Assembly (NCBI GenBank): GCA_014529385.2
Contig: CM043955.1
Span: 148,941,640 to 149,005,639 of the forward strand
Reading direction: 5' to 3'
Length of the DNA: 64,000 nt
DNA from: Adiantum capillus-veneris
Lineage: Eukaryota; Streptophyta; Polypodiopsida; Polypodiales; Pteridaceae
The notes beneath the pieces were generated by a model, which made no database searches, had not been told where the DNA came from, and worked only from the letters and a program-made list of their open reading frames with translations. The position numbers and the translations under genes are program-made. Shown here piece by piece: positions 20,822-31,406 of this stretch. Each line of letters opens with the position of its first letter. The stretch's first letter is position 1.

Positions 20822-21089
20822 AAGATGAGAGCACATATCCTCGTCAACAAAAACCATTCTTAAACGGGTGCCAGCTTGCAAAGCCATGTCATATGCTTTT
20901 ATAGCTACACCATCTTTCTGAAGAATCCTCAAAATCTTTCTTGCACAACATATTTTTTTCCATGCATTTTTGTGTATGCATAAATAGGATGTCCCATCAT
21001 TGGACATATGCATTAGACACTCTTTTTGCTTCCACCTATGCACCTTGAGTGGACTACAACAGGCAAACCAATGTCATGCTAATCGACAA

Positions 21090-21630
21090 GTCACGCAGTG
21101 GGGTCACTACTGAGCGAATAGGAAGCTTGGGGACTACCCAACGCTCCCTATCGCTTGTTGTTGACCTGGATGTTAAATCCGTTACAAGAAACCACAAAGA
21201 CCTCAGGGATTGATAAGAGACAACGTAAAAACAGGTCATATAGTGAAGTCAATACGGCGTGAAAAGAAAGCTTGGGGACTGCCCAACACTCCCCATCGCT
21301 TGGTGTTGACCTTGGTGTAACCGACAATGACGACCATGGTGATATGATTACAAAAATACAGTTGAGTCACTACTGGGCAAATAGGAAGCTTGGGGACTGC
21401 CCAACTGCTCCCTATCGCTTGGTGTTGACCTTGCTCTTAAAGTCATTACATACGACAGTTGAGTCAACGGGGCAAATAGGACGCTTGGGGACTGCCCAAC
21501 GTTCCCTATCGCTTGGTACTAACCTTGGGGTTAAATCATTACATGCGACAATGGAGTCAGCACTGAGCGAATAGGAGGCTTAGTGACTGCCCAACGCTCC
21601 CCATCGCTTGGTGCTGACCTTGGCAAATTC
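21090..21630 (+). repeat. Five imperfect tandem repeats in Element B 3' region
   Basis: Units with the core AGCTTGGGGACTGCCCAACG then CTCCCTATCGCTTGGTGTTGACC begin near 21116, 21259, 21379, 21474 and 21569; the last two spacings are 95 bp. They lie just upstream of the PPT, in the position where several plant LTR elements carry short tandem repeats. Confidence 0.85.
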
Positions 21631-21734
21631 AACGACAAAATGAAGAAGATGAGCCCCTCAACAACCAATCAAAAACCTTCCACAGCCTCCACGGACACTT
21701 TTCAACAGTGCCCGAGGACATGCACTAGAATCGC

Positions 21735-21744
21735 AAGGGGGGAA
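21735..21744 (+). other. Polypurine tract (Element B)
   Basis: AAGGGGGGAA directly precedes the LTR start TGTTAACTGAG at 21745. Confidence 0.8.
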
Positions 21745-22513
21745 TGTTAACTGAGTCAACGTCAGTTAACAGACACTACTAAAGACCGAAGACGTACGGA
21801 TGCACATCAAAGATCAACAATAAGAAGCAGTAAAGGTTGGAGTCACACATTTTTCACCTTTTCCCAAAATGGTCACATATTGTAAATTCTTGATTTATTT
21901 CAAGCCATTGTAATATTTAAATGTGTTATGGGCTCAATGGGAGTTCCAAGCAGGTCAATTAGTGTGCCTAGGTAAAGATTCAATAAGTTGTGGAGCCCTA
22001 AAGGCCTTGGGCGCCTAGACATTGCATATTTTTACCTTAGGTATATAAGGCAGTGTGAACAAGAAATTAAGGTTCTCAAGCTCATTTGTTGAGAGCACTG
22101 TTTGGTGAGAGCTCTTGAGGTGTGTGGCTATGGAATCCTTGAGCTTCTCCTTGCTCATGAGACTTGATTAACATTAATCAATGATTCATTCTCTTTCACT
22201 ATTCCTTCTCATACTTCTTATGATTGCCTATGATGCTTAGATTAGCTAGATTATAACTAATTAGTGGTTAATCCCTCTCTAATCTTGTGTGATTGCCCTC
22301 TTTTGCTTGTGTGTGCATGTAGGTTTGATTGGAGTGTGGTGCTACGTCTTGCAATCGTAGTGTGTGTGATTGGGTTGATTAGAGGTGAAGAGAAGTGGAT
22401 ATGGAGGTTGCCCTTCATTGTGGCTTAGCTCCTCCATAGGACGAGAAGCTCACCTCGTAGAGTTAACCATTTGTGTTGCCACGATTAGCTCACTAACCGT
22501 GTGAGTGTTTCCA
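21745..22513 (+). repeat. 3' LTR of Element B
   Basis: Begins TGTTAACTGAGTC after the PPT. The first about 425 bp are matched in reverse orientation by 46191-46613. It contains a TATA-like GTATATAAGG at 22041-22050. The right boundary is uncertain: I place it near TTTCCA at 22513, before DNA of Element C's gag begins. Confidence 0.65.
22041..22050 (+). promoter_or_regulatory. TATA-like box in Element B LTR
   Basis: GTATATAAGG, conserved as GTATATAAAG in the second LTR copy (minus strand near 46302). Confidence 0.5.
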
Positions 22514-22530
22514 TGCCCTAGCCGGGTAGC

Positions 22531-23184
22531 TCATCCCTCTGTATTGACAATTTTGTTGGTCATTGGATCTTGCAACGATGGAACCCGCAACACAGGGGTC
22601 TTTCCCTTCATGGCTCGGCGTTGTTCTAGGAAACTCTCCATTACCCTAGCCGCTTGCATATAGCTCTCAACTTCTTGCATCTCCGCAAGACTCCTAGCAT
22701 CAGGTAGTAAAACTTCGGGGGGTGATTGCTTTCCAGGGTCTTCCATGAAAGTAGGGGACAGGATATAAATGTGGACACTCTTGGGGAGTATAGGCTCCCC
22801 CTGAGATACCAAAGGCGAATCTACCTCTTCCTCACCTTCTTTACCTTCACTAGCCGCAGGGTCAGAGCGAGTAGCTCTACTAAAGGTTTCTATAAAGCGA
22901 CTAAACACACTAGATCCAGGCTATGGGGCCTAGACAGGTACATTTTTGTTTACTTGCTCGGGGTTTGGTGTAGAATGCCCTTCCATAATATCGTAGTCAG
23001 ATGAAGAGTCACTAGCCGTTATGTTTGGGTCTTGGGTTGTACTACCTTGGGTCCCCGCCGAGGGCCTGAATCCTAAGGTAGGTGGGTATTGAGAACCCGC
23101 GTAAGTCAAAGTGCTCGCTAGTTGCTCGACCTCTAGCACACGACCAGAGTGCATATGCATGTGCCTTTGGCACCCTATAAGCAT
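22531..23184 (-). pseudogene. Gag N-terminal fragment, A family (Element C)
   Basis: Two minus-strand pieces match Element A/E Gag: SRVLEVEQ-like start region with SSDYDIMEGHSTPNP, and MFSRFIETFSRATRSDP ... EVLLPDARSLAEMQEVESYMQAAR. A stop lies between them near 22922 and the capsid and zinc-knuckle parts are absent. Confidence 0.75.
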
Positions 23185-23951
23185 CGACGAATACCCTCGA
23201 GGGTTAACCGCTTGATGTTTTGGATGTTTTGCACCCCGTTTTCACTCGTTTTTTGTTGTTTTTAATATCTTTTTACGATCGGTTTTTGGATTAGAGCGTG
23301 TGATAGCTCGAAACGAGTGTATCGCTCAGGGGGTCGTGGTGTGCTTTACAGCACAGCGTTCGGTTACAAGAAGCTCCGATGGTCCTCAAAAGGCTCGATT
23401 TTTACTTAGGTGTGAGGCTAAAATAAGTAAGTCCAAAGGGTGACTGAGGCCTGAGCCTAAGCTTGGGCTTGGGGAATGTTCCCGATCCCGACCCTTCTTT
23501 TTAAATATTTTTTAATTTTTTAATTTTTTAATTTTTAAATTTTTAAAATTTTAAAATTTTAATTTTTGGGATAAGGTCACCGCGATCGTGTCACGCGCGC
23601 ACGCACACACCTACCCTACCTACTTACAACTAACAGAGCTACTATTACACACTGTTTAAGATAGTACTACAACAACTCTAAACTAACAAGTACCTTACAA
23701 ATCTAAGATTATAGAACTAATACCTTAAATCTAACACCTTATCAACAGAAAACTGTACATTGCAACAAAAAAAATTAACACCTTATTAAAAGAAAACAGT
23801 ACATTGCAGCAAAAAGAAAGTTCACAAATCCTTCTCAACAGCCACACATCTTCTTTCTCTACCTTTCCTACATCTCATATTGCACCACAAAGTAGCATAG
23901 AGTGCTATTAGAGCTTAGTGCAGGGCATCCCCCCGATAGTGATGCCAAAAA
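23185..23951 (-). other. Element C leader and degenerate PBS
   Basis: AT-rich leader with the conserved TTGGGCTTGGGG / CCCGATCCCGA tract near 23468-23500 and a run of AAATTTTTAA units at 23505-23570. The PBS (about 23929-23947) is degenerate against tRNA-Asp. Confidence 0.55.
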
Positions 23952-24462
23952 TGTGCGCATTTGTCGCATGTGTCAAAGCAAGGGACTTGTCGTACACTGT
24001 GTGCGAGCCACAAATGGCTGCAAGCACACAACCAGATTAATCCAGCAAGGGTGTGTCACTCACCACACTACGCTCGTCTTCGTGGAGGATTCCTCGCCGC
24101 GAAGAAGAGGGAGCTACTTCCGTGCCGTGCTCAATCGCCTCACCGCCGTGCCGTCATAATGCTCGATCACACACTCTCTGTCTCTCTCTCACGCATACAC
24201 ACACACGCAAGGAGATGAAGAAGAAGATGGAGATGGAGCAAGAGCACTCTTGAATTGCAAAAATGAGAGAATGAGTGATTTTTAGGTTTAGGTGAGTTTT
24301 ATATGAGCTTGCCCATTCACACTTGGGCACCCATGCTTAGCCAACTAATCCTTGAATGTTCTAGTTAGAGTGCACCTCTCATCGGCGATCACTCTTACTC
24401 TTTGCCTATTGGACTGACAAGCCCGGGCTATGACTACTAGAAGTGGACGCCGATGGTTAACA
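23952..24462 (-). repeat. 5' LTR of Element C
   Basis: 511 bp; begins TGTGCGCATT and ends GATGGTTAACA on the + strand, clearly homologous to the A-family LTRs but diverged and shorter. Confidence 0.8.
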
Positions 24463-24479
24463 CGAAGGAATCATTGTAC

Positions 24480-24537
24480 CGTTTTTTTTGTTTTGGTCCC
24501 ATAGGACATATTTGACCTAAGTAGATGATAAATCAAT

Positions 24538-24577
<40 letters not shown>
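24480..24577 (+). mobile_element. LINE 3'-end fragment with (CT)n tail
   Basis: TTGGTCCCATAGGACATATTTGACC matches the 3' ends of LINEs L-b (44797) and L-c (45802), and as in those copies it runs into ATCAATCAAT(CT)n. Only the last about 60 bp of the LINE survive. Confidence 0.7.
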
Positions 24578-24579
<2 letters not shown>

Positions 24580-24672
24580 GATTTTTTCCCTTGGAAAACA
24601 CACCTTGATCCTACATCATTGTCACCATTGCTTTTTCTCAATTTTTCTCTCTTGATTCTCTATCAGCATTGG

Positions 24673-24727
<55 letters not shown>

Positions 24728-24965
24728 TTTAACAAAAAACACAGCCGTTTTTTGACCTAGTAGACAACAGTTCACTCATTTGATCATAACTTCTTCATCC
24801 AAACTTCGATTTGGGTGATCTATAGCCTCAATCAAAGAGCATGATGCCCTCTACACATTGATGTAAAGATAGAAATTTTTAGAGTTATGGAAGGCGTTTT
24901 TATAGTAGCATTTCCGAAGTGAACATGTTCAATAAAGTTGAACCTCATCTGTTATTTTACATACA
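24578..24965. other. Unassigned spacer with (CT)n array
   Basis: Contains a second (CT)n array at 24676-24721, then AT-rich DNA without a recognisable gene up to the first LINE L-a codons. It may be the L-a 5' untranslated region. Confidence 0.4.
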
Positions 24966-25399
24966 ATGTCTTCCGGGGCACTCGCAAGGGTTCTTCTTCT
25001 TCAAAAAGGTCCACAACCATTGTGTGATCCAAAATCTCCTAAGTGTGGAGATAGAAACACAACCACCCACCCAGCCAACGACATCAAAAACCATGATCAT
25101 GGCATACTTGGTATCGTTGCAAGAGACTGTAAACAAACAAGGCGAAGACTTATGAGCACTTGCAATGGAGAATGGCACACTAAGGATACTTGTGGTTGAG
25201 AATGAGAATCTCAAGAGGACACTTGAGATGCAAAAAACACGTTTGATGCAACTTGAAGAGGAAGTCAAGGAATGTAAATGCTCTGTTGTGGACTTGAATG
25301 CTTTGAAGGAGCACATGAGCAAAGTAGAGCATGACCATGTATTGAAAGAGGAGAAATTTGACACCATGAGCCGGGATGTATGCAACATGAAAAATGTAG

Positions 25400-25403
25400 G
25401 CAC
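25400..25403. repeat. Target duplication GCAC, left of solo LTR
   Basis: GCAC precedes TGATGGGGGC at 25404 and is repeated at 26978-26981 after CCCGTCA. Confidence 0.65.
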
Positions 25404-26721
25404 TGATGGGGGCTTTTCACAAGCCAAGCTCCCATACCCCTCTTCTCTCGTCCCCACCCCATGAAAACCCCCTCTTATGGAGGAAGTGATAAAAGGCATT
25501 GGAAAAAAGTAAGAAAAAATAAAGTATGATTATGTAAATATATAAGAAAGATAAAATAGGCCACCTCATGCCTGCGGGGTAGCCCATCCCCACCTTGCCT
25601 CCTTTTTCTTCACTGTTGTCCCGCCGGGTGTCCCTTTTCCTCTCCTCCACTCAAAAGGTCAACCCCCTCTCTCTTCCCCTTGTCCTTTCTCCTTTCTCTC
25701 TCCCCTCAAGCTACCCCACCTCTCACCAATAATGCATTATAACTCACCAATAATGCACCCTAACTCACATGCAACTTACCCTATCTTCTAAAATAGTATA
25801 CCCCACCCCCCCCCCTCTCTCTTATCATATCCCATGACCCAAATACCCCCCTCTCTCTCTAAAGGGCGCCATATCTCTTGTCTTGTAGCTAAATAACCTT
25901 CCCCACACTCACACATACTCAGTTTCACTGAAAAAGGTGCCCACAGATCCATCCCCACCCAGTGGTTACCTGATTTTTCTTTTGTTCACACACATCTGCA
26001 CACAGATTCACCTTTGAACACACTCCCCCCTCTCCCCTCTTGTAATTACTTTATTCTCCATGTCACCTCTCACTTTGTTTCATCAACCCATCTCTCTCTC
26101 TTAGTCTCTCTGTCATGAGACTGCTGTTCTGGCACATATACACACAGCCAGACAAGTGGGGCCCACAGTCACATGGCCTATGTAGATAATGATTTCTTCA
26201 TTTCTAAATTCTAGAATTCCTCCCCCCTCCTCCCCTATATAAAGAGGGGTCACCATCACACTAAAGACACACACACACCATCACCAAAAGAGTACACTAT
26301 GCACTGTGTGTGCCTAGTGCACACACACACACCCACACCATCACCATCACCGCAATCACCATGTTTGTCTTGAGCATGACCTCTACACCCTTGGGCTATG
26401 GAAGATGAAGGGAAACTAAATGAAGAATGATGGCCATAACCCTCGTGCGAGTCTTCGCCATCAGCTCCCACCTATCCGCCATGTGCTCTACCACTCTCTC
26501 CCTTCTCATTCCCCTACCCTATGCTCCCCATTTCATCGCCTTATTCTCTAAATAAAGCTTGAGGTTTTGTGAGTATGTTTTCTTTCAATGTTTTGCCCAT
26601 GTGAGGTGTGCGGAATCGCCACCTAGTCTTGTGTTTGGAGTGAGCTTGTGTATGTGTGAAGGGTGTGCGGATTCGCCATCCTTTTGTGGTGCCTAAGTAC
26701 TAAGCTGCTATACCCCCTCCC

Positions 26722-26766
<45 letters not shown>

Positions 26767-26977
26767 TGATCTCATTCCCTTTCCTCTTCATCATTACTCC
26801 CAAGCATCCATCTCTCTTGGATGAAAACTTTGTTATGGTGGTGTGTTCTTTGCGTCCTAGCCGCTGAAGCTAGGTGGTGCCCCCCTGTTTGCTTTACCAT
26901 GACAAGCTCGAGGCGCGCCATTCGGTCCCCGATGTTTTAGAGGCCGTCGGGGTTTGGGGTTCGCTTTGCTCCCGTCA
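25404..26977 (+). mobile_element. Solo LTR, 1574 bp, inside LINE ORF1
   Basis: Bounded by TGATGGGGGC and GCTCCCGTCA (imperfect inverted TGAYGGG ends) and by a 4-bp duplication GCAC. LINE coding resumes exactly on both sides. Contains a TATA box (26236), (CT)n at about 26726-26763 and no ORF of retrotransposon type. The lineage (Copia or Ty3) cannot be told from the LTR alone. This family has no other copy in the window. Confidence 0.7.
26236..26243 (+). promoter_or_regulatory. TATA box in solo LTR
   Basis: CCTATATAAAGAGG in a pyrimidine-rich context, followed about 35 bp downstream by an ACACACACACCATCACC region. Suggests a + strand promoter. Confidence 0.5.
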
Positions 26978-26981
26978 GCAC
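26978..26981. repeat. Target duplication GCAC, right of solo LTR
   Basis: Equals 25400-25403; LINE ORF1 continues as NKSWDDVCGNNVV. Confidence 0.65.
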
Positions 26982-27494
26982 AAACAAGTCTTGGGATGAT
27001 GTATGTGGTAACAATGTGGTTCCTAATTCCTCACTCATGCAATCTATGGTTCAATCGAAGAATGCTGAGAATGTGGATGTGGAGGAGTTGAAGGACCGGG
27101 AGTGACGTTCCAAGAACATTGTTATTTGTGGAATTTATGAAGAGAAGTTAGAGACACCTCCTTCTCTTGCCATTGTTATTGAATATTTCTTCAAAACTCA
27201 CTTTGGCATGTCCGGAGTTATGGTCTATGGAGCACATACAGTGGGGAAGCAAGGAGCTCCTTCCTCGAGAGAACGGCCAATTGTATGCACCATGCCGGAT
27301 GAGACCAAACGAAAGATTATCCTTGATAATAGTTGGATCTATATGAGAGATACAAGATGTTCTGTATGTGAAGATCACACTATTCAGCAACAATATGCGC
27401 ACAAGTCATATGATGAAAAGAATAAGAAAAACAAGGAGATCTCTCACGAAGAAAATGGAGGCAAGACCCTCGAGCAAATAGGGATGCGTGACCT

Positions 27495-28171
27495 ATGAGA
27501 CCGAGTTAAAATTGAAATATGCTTTTGGAATTGTAACAAATACCCATGTAATGCGGGGGTTGGCATTGATGAACTAACAAGCAAAGTCGATGTTGTACTT
27601 CTAGTTAAAACTTGGGAGCATGATACACAAAGGATTAACGGCTTGGAGGATTACAATCTACATTCATTGATGTGGTCAAAGAATCTCAAGCAACGAAGAG
27701 GGCAAGGAGGGTTAGCATGTATGGTTAAGAAAGTATTATAAGATTTTGTATCAATTGTGAAAGATGACAAGTACAAACGTTATGTATGGTTGAAAATTAT
27801 GACACCAAAAAGAGCACCCATTTTTGTAGCCGGTTGCTACATTCCTCATCAGGATTCCCCCTTTTATGCTTGCATGGATAGAGATCAGCCATTTTTTTAC
27901 TTAGAAGAGGACATTATTTCAAAGGCGAAGGTGATGTTATTGTATTTGGGGATATGAATGCTCGCACAAAAACATTGCAACATAATACTCAATAACTTGA
28001 TATGCCATACATTTCAAAGGAGTTGGAGGAAGTTCACTTGTATGATCCTACTTTAATGGATGAGAAAGAGCCCGATCACTATGGAAATCTACTTTTACAC
28101 ATGTGTGATAGCATGGGTATGCTCATTGCGAATGGTGTATCTTTGTGGAGTGGAACTAATGGATTCACATG
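27495..28171 (+). pseudogene. LINE ORF2 endonuclease fragment (L-a)
   Basis: Apurinic-type endonuclease pieces in several frames: CFWNCNKYPCNAGVGIDEL, KTWEHD, YKRYVWLKI...FVAGCYIPH, the GDMNAR-equivalent near 27950, and LIANGVSLWSGTNGFTC ending at the Element E LTR. The reverse transcriptase part is absent. Confidence 0.75.
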
Positions 28172-28755
28172 TTGTGCGCTCCTTGCCGCACTGTCGAAGC
28201 AAGGGACTTGCCGATACACCGTGTGCGAGCCACAAATGGCTCCAAGCACACAACAAGACTAATCTAGCAAGCTCAAGAGAGCAAAAGGTGTGTCACTCAC
28301 CGCTCTACGCTCGCCTTCGTGGTGGATTCCTCGCCGCGATGAAGAAGAAGCTGCAGTCGTGCCGCGCTCAACCGCTTCGCCGCCATAGTGCCTTCGTAAT
28401 GCTCGATCGCACACACACTCTCCCTCTCTCTCTCTCTCTCACATACACACACACACACAAGGAGGTGAAGAAGAAGAAGATGGAGATGGAGCAAGAGCAC
28501 TCTTCTATTGCACAAATGAGAGAATGAGTGAATTTTAGGTTTAGTTGGCTTTTATATGAGCTCACCCCATTCACACTTGGGTGCCCATGCTTAGCCAACT
28601 AATCCCTTGAATGTCCCAGTTAGCGTGCGCCTCTCATCGGCGATCACTCTTACCCTTTTCCTATTGGTCCGACAAGCCCGGTACCTGACTCTACCAAATA
28701 CATAATACACGTCCGTCGTAGGTGATGGGGTGTCCGTGAGCCGTAAGGGTTAACA
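28172..28755 (-). repeat. 3' LTR of Element E
   Basis: 584 bp, TGTGCGCTCC...GGGTTAACA. Very close to 37993-38575 and of a slightly different subtype from Element A's LTRs (GCCGATACACC in place of GCCTAACACTG). Confidence 0.9.
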
Positions 28756-28756
28756 T

Positions 28757-28769
28757 GCCCCCCTTCCTG
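28757..28769 (-). other. Polypurine tract (Element E)
   Basis: The minus strand reads CAGGAAGGGGGGC next to the LTR, identical to Element A's PPT. Confidence 0.85.
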
Positions 28770-29725
28770 ATGTAGATTCCGTCCTCGGAAGCTATTGAGT
28801 TGAAGCTCGTTCGTCGAGGTGGAAGAGCATTTGAGATGAATGTCCTTAGCCTTCTTCAGTCACTGCAAAATCAAACAACATTGGCACAGTAATTGCATTC
28901 TCATAAGTGATTAAAAAGCATATGCAGTTTTAGGTAGACAAATTGATTGGTAAAAGAATTTCAAACAATTTGTCAGCAATGAACATTAAATTGCAATGTA
29001 ATCAAATGCATAAACAGATGTAAAGGTAAAAAATTAAACAAGTCTGGGGTCGCTAATTTGACGGTCGAAAGGCACTAGAGATCAAATATTAATTTTGTAA
29101 CTTTGGGGGGTCATATAACACTGATACACGTCCCCAGGCTCATCACACTAGTAAACTCCCTTTATAATACTTAAGCTAAAGGTCAATAGGGTCAAGCCCA
29201 CTAGAAAGCCCTAGTACATTTCACACAATGCTGCCTAAATCGGATTAAGAACCTAAGTAACCATTAATTATTAGGAAGGCATTCCCCATGGTATTAAGAG
29301 AAGATTTCTAACACCTAACTTGGTCAAACTAGTTTGTCGGACTGCTTGATTTTTAAACCTAGACAAGTGATTATGACCAAAAATTACATTGAATTAAATG
29401 TTTGATACTAAGCAAATGCGGTGAATATTAGGCTACCAATCACAATTAAAGCTGACAATCATAGATGCAAAAAAGATAAGGAGCAATGCTAATGGACAAG
29501 AAACACCTGTTTGTGTCGATGGTCGCGCTTGATTTGAAGAGTGAGTCGAGATAAAGATTCCATGAAGGTCCAAATCCTACCAATAGCAACACGCTCCTGT
29601 ACACACTAGGAAACAAAAGGAATACCTCCAGGAGGCACATTAGTGGAAAAAGGTACCAACACTTATTGAACACAACAAAAAACATAAGGAACCCTAACCT
29701 AATTATTTGCACTCCCCCTAGAGAG
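28770..29725 (-). other. Element E 3' untranslated region
   Basis: 28770-29090 matches Element A. 29107-29765 is a segment not found in A, where different DNA occupies 5513-5918. No gene seen. Confidence 0.55.
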
Positions 29726-30148
29726 TCAAAGGAATAGGATATTGTAGAGGTTGGGGGGAAACCCTAAGGCTAAACCCCTATCCTCGTCGTCGAGATAAAC
29801 AAAGTCATCATCCATGAGACCATATGTGCCATCCGTGTAGTCGTGTAAATTTTCTTCTTCATCATAGGTGCCCATGTTTACTAAGAAGGTCACTAGACGC
29901 CTATAGTCATCGTGGTGAAAAGGGTAGGCTTGTGCAATGGGAGAAACGCTCTCTACTAAGTATGGATCAGACGTGGTCAAGAGAGGTATCAGCCATTCTA
30001 ACTCCTCAAAATTCCTCTCACATGCTAGCGTACCTATCAAATCCCATTCACATGCAAGCACTGGAAAGACCATGTGAAATATTTGGGAAAAGTAACGAGG
30101 GTACCTCTCACCCAAGGCAGGAGTGGATGACTCTAGCGTACTAGCCAT
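29726..30148 (-). CDS. Accessory 3' ORF of the A family, intact
   Basis: Open from the ATG at 30148 (MASTLESSTPALGERYPR) to 29726, about 140 codons. N-terminal half: aromatic and hydrophobic (YFSQIFHMVFPVLACEWDL); middle: FEELEWLIPLLTTSDPYLVES; C-terminal part: acidic (YDEEENLHDYTDG, MDDDFVYLDDEDRG). The start, length of the common part and sequence are kept in Element A, which argues for a real gene. It matches no family I know. It lies between the PR2 tail and the PPT. A structural or regulatory role for the particle is possible but unproven. Confidence 0.6.
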   Translation of the reverse strand: MASTLESSTPALGERYPRYFSQIFHMVFPVLACEWDLIGTLACERNFEELEWLIPLLTTSDPYLVESVSPIAQAYPFHHDDYRRLVTFLVNMGTYDEEENLHDYTDGTYGLMDDDFVYLDDEDRGLALGFPPNLYNILFL

Positions 30149-30374
30149 ATCTGTACACGCAAATAGATGATGGTTAGAGTGCAAATATTACAAGGGTAGT
30201 GTTCTTGTGCATAATTTGTTTTTATGATTTGTGTTATGGCTCTTGCTCTTTTACTTTTTTATCTTTTTTTTGTGAGTATAAGGCTTTATATATACATTCC
30301 CTAAGATCGGAGATTAAGAGGTCAGGGAGAAAGGTTGAGAGGGAAGCAAGTGAATGATGGATGTCCACAAACAC

Positions 30375-30387
30375 TCCCCCCTTCCTT
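30375..30387 (-). other. Internal polypurine-tract-like sequence (Element E)
   Basis: AAGGAAGGGGGGA on the minus strand, the counterpart of Element A 6545-6557. The other internal site of A is mutated here (near 30688-30697). Confidence 0.45.
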
Positions 30388-30394
30388 GTGTAGA

Positions 30395-31078
30395 TCATAC
30401 CGTTTGAAATGATGTCGTCACCCTTTGAAACCAATTGTTCCAGTTGGTAATAGGTGAGGATTTTTGCCAGTAGTTTTCTATTACCCTAGGTGCCTCGTCA
30501 AGTTGCAAGGGTGGTAAGGTACTCTCCCAGGATCGAACTTGAAGTGGTTCATCTGGTGATTCTTGAACACTGGGAGGTGTGGATTCTTTTGTAGCTTCAT
30601 GGAGGTCCACTACTATAGATGGAGGCTGTGTAGAAGCTTTTACCTCTATGGATGTATTACATGAGGAGCTAGAAGCTTCATGGAACTCCCCCGTTCCTGA
30701 GCTAGGTGGAATAAATTGGTTTTGCCTTGGAGCCCAAACTAGCTCTGGACTAGGTGTGTAGCATTCTGTGATCTTTCCCTTCCCACGGTCTGCCATTGGC
30801 TTTAGCATTACACTGTTTGACTCATATGGGTTTGTTGTCGATAGGGAAGGACACATTTTACATTTAGGTACCCAAATTTGCTCATTTCCATCATAGTAGC
30901 CCTGGGCTTCTAATAGTTGTTTTGGAATCCATCGTGATTTGGTCTTGACTCTCCTAGGGCGCGCTCTTGGTTTTCCCGGGAAATTTTTTCTTGGAATGGA
31001 TGGGAGGGTTGAGGTAGTTGGAAGTAAGGACTTGGGGACCCATTGATATGTACTCTTAGGTCGTGCAGGTTGAGTACT
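30395..31078 (-). pseudogene. PR2 tail fragment (Element E)
   Basis: Two frames carry the C-terminal tail of the A-family PR2 ORF: the YYDGNEQIW region, MCPSLSTTNPYESNSV, WAPRQNQFIPPSSG and a C-terminus ending NNWFQRVTTSFQTV. The protease fold itself (D-T-G-A to L-G-R) is missing because the pol deletion removed it. Confidence 0.7.
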
Positions 31079-31406
31079 TGCAATGGTGCAATGTGGGGTA
31101 TCTCTTCCCCATCTGCTGTTACCCAGGTTGTTCCTCTAGCTCCCCATGTATCTATAGTTGCCGCTAGGTGCACCCAATGGACATTGTCTGACTCAACCAT
31201 TCCGGGTAGGATATCCATATAAGGAGAGTTCTCCCCAATATCCGTGTCTTTGTTACACGTGTGACAATATTGTAATGGAGCTGAGTAAATTGTTGTGTCT
31301 GATCGATTATCAATGATGAATTTATTTCCTAGAGGATGCGTTCGACCACTTAAAGATCAACTCGAATGACAGAGTCTTGGAACTGTAAGTAGACGTGGTT
31401 TTTGGA
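31079..31406 (-). other. Deletion junction and pol N-terminal linker (Element E)
   Basis: Near 31079-31084 the PR2 tail (matching A near 7250) joins directly to the post-PR1 linker (matching A near 11186), with CAAT shared at the junction. 31090-31218 encodes the DNVHWVHLAATIDTWGARGTTW segment also seen in A. 31240-31406 links to PR1. Confidence 0.6.

Larger units (their letters stand above)
1443..22513 (+). mobile_element. Element B: large non-autonomous LTR element, interrupted by Element A
   Basis: Starts at a tRNA-Asp primer-binding site (1445) and ends with a polypurine tract (21735) plus a 3' LTR (21745 to about 22513). Element A is inserted at 4599-16110 with a perfect GCGGC duplication, so the flanks 1443-4598 and 16116 onward are one element. 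No RT, RNase H or integrase is visible in about 9.5 kb of own sequence. Coding remnants at 16581-20475 hold a zinc knuckle, a duplicated module and a retropepsin-like domain. The 5' LTR is not in the window. The right LTR end is approximate. Confidence 0.7.
22526..24462 (-). mobile_element. Element C: truncated 5' part of an A-family element
   Basis: On the minus strand it consists of LTR (23952-24462), degenerate PBS, leader and the first about 200 codons of gag. It stops abruptly near 22526 next to the Element B LTR. It is more diverged from A and E than they are from each other, so it is an older copy. CGAAG follows the LTR on the right; no matching left duplication exists because the element is truncated. 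Confidence 0.75.
24966..27498 (+). pseudogene. LINE ORF1 remnant (L-a)
   Basis: Recognisable pieces: MIMAYLVSLQETVNKQGEDL, the heptad-rich region (LRILVVENENLKRTLEMQ...), then after the solo LTR the RNA-binding region RSKNIVICGIYEEK ... FFKTHFGMSGVMVYGAHTVG ... ERPIVCTMPDETKRKIILDN. Frameshifts near the start, a TGA after KQGEDL (25156) and a TGA near 27103 interrupt it. Confidence 0.75.
24966..28171 (+). mobile_element. LINE L-a: old copy, split by a solo LTR and cut by Element E
   Basis: ORF1 and the start of the endonuclease domain match L-b/L-d at clearly lower identity than L-b and L-d match each other. A 1574-bp solo LTR splits ORF1. The LINE ends mid-endonuclease at 28171, where the Element E LTR begins; its continuation is not found at E's other side. 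Confidence 0.85.

Noticed and set aside
21090-21630. Possible CRISPR-like array
   Set aside because: Units of unequal length with imperfect repeats and no unique spacers, in a plant retroelement 3' region.
29446-29712. 88-codon minus-strand ORF (VLLLVGFGPSWNLYLDS)
   Set aside because: Hydrophobic but found only in E's unique 3' UTR segment; no start context, family or second copy to support it.
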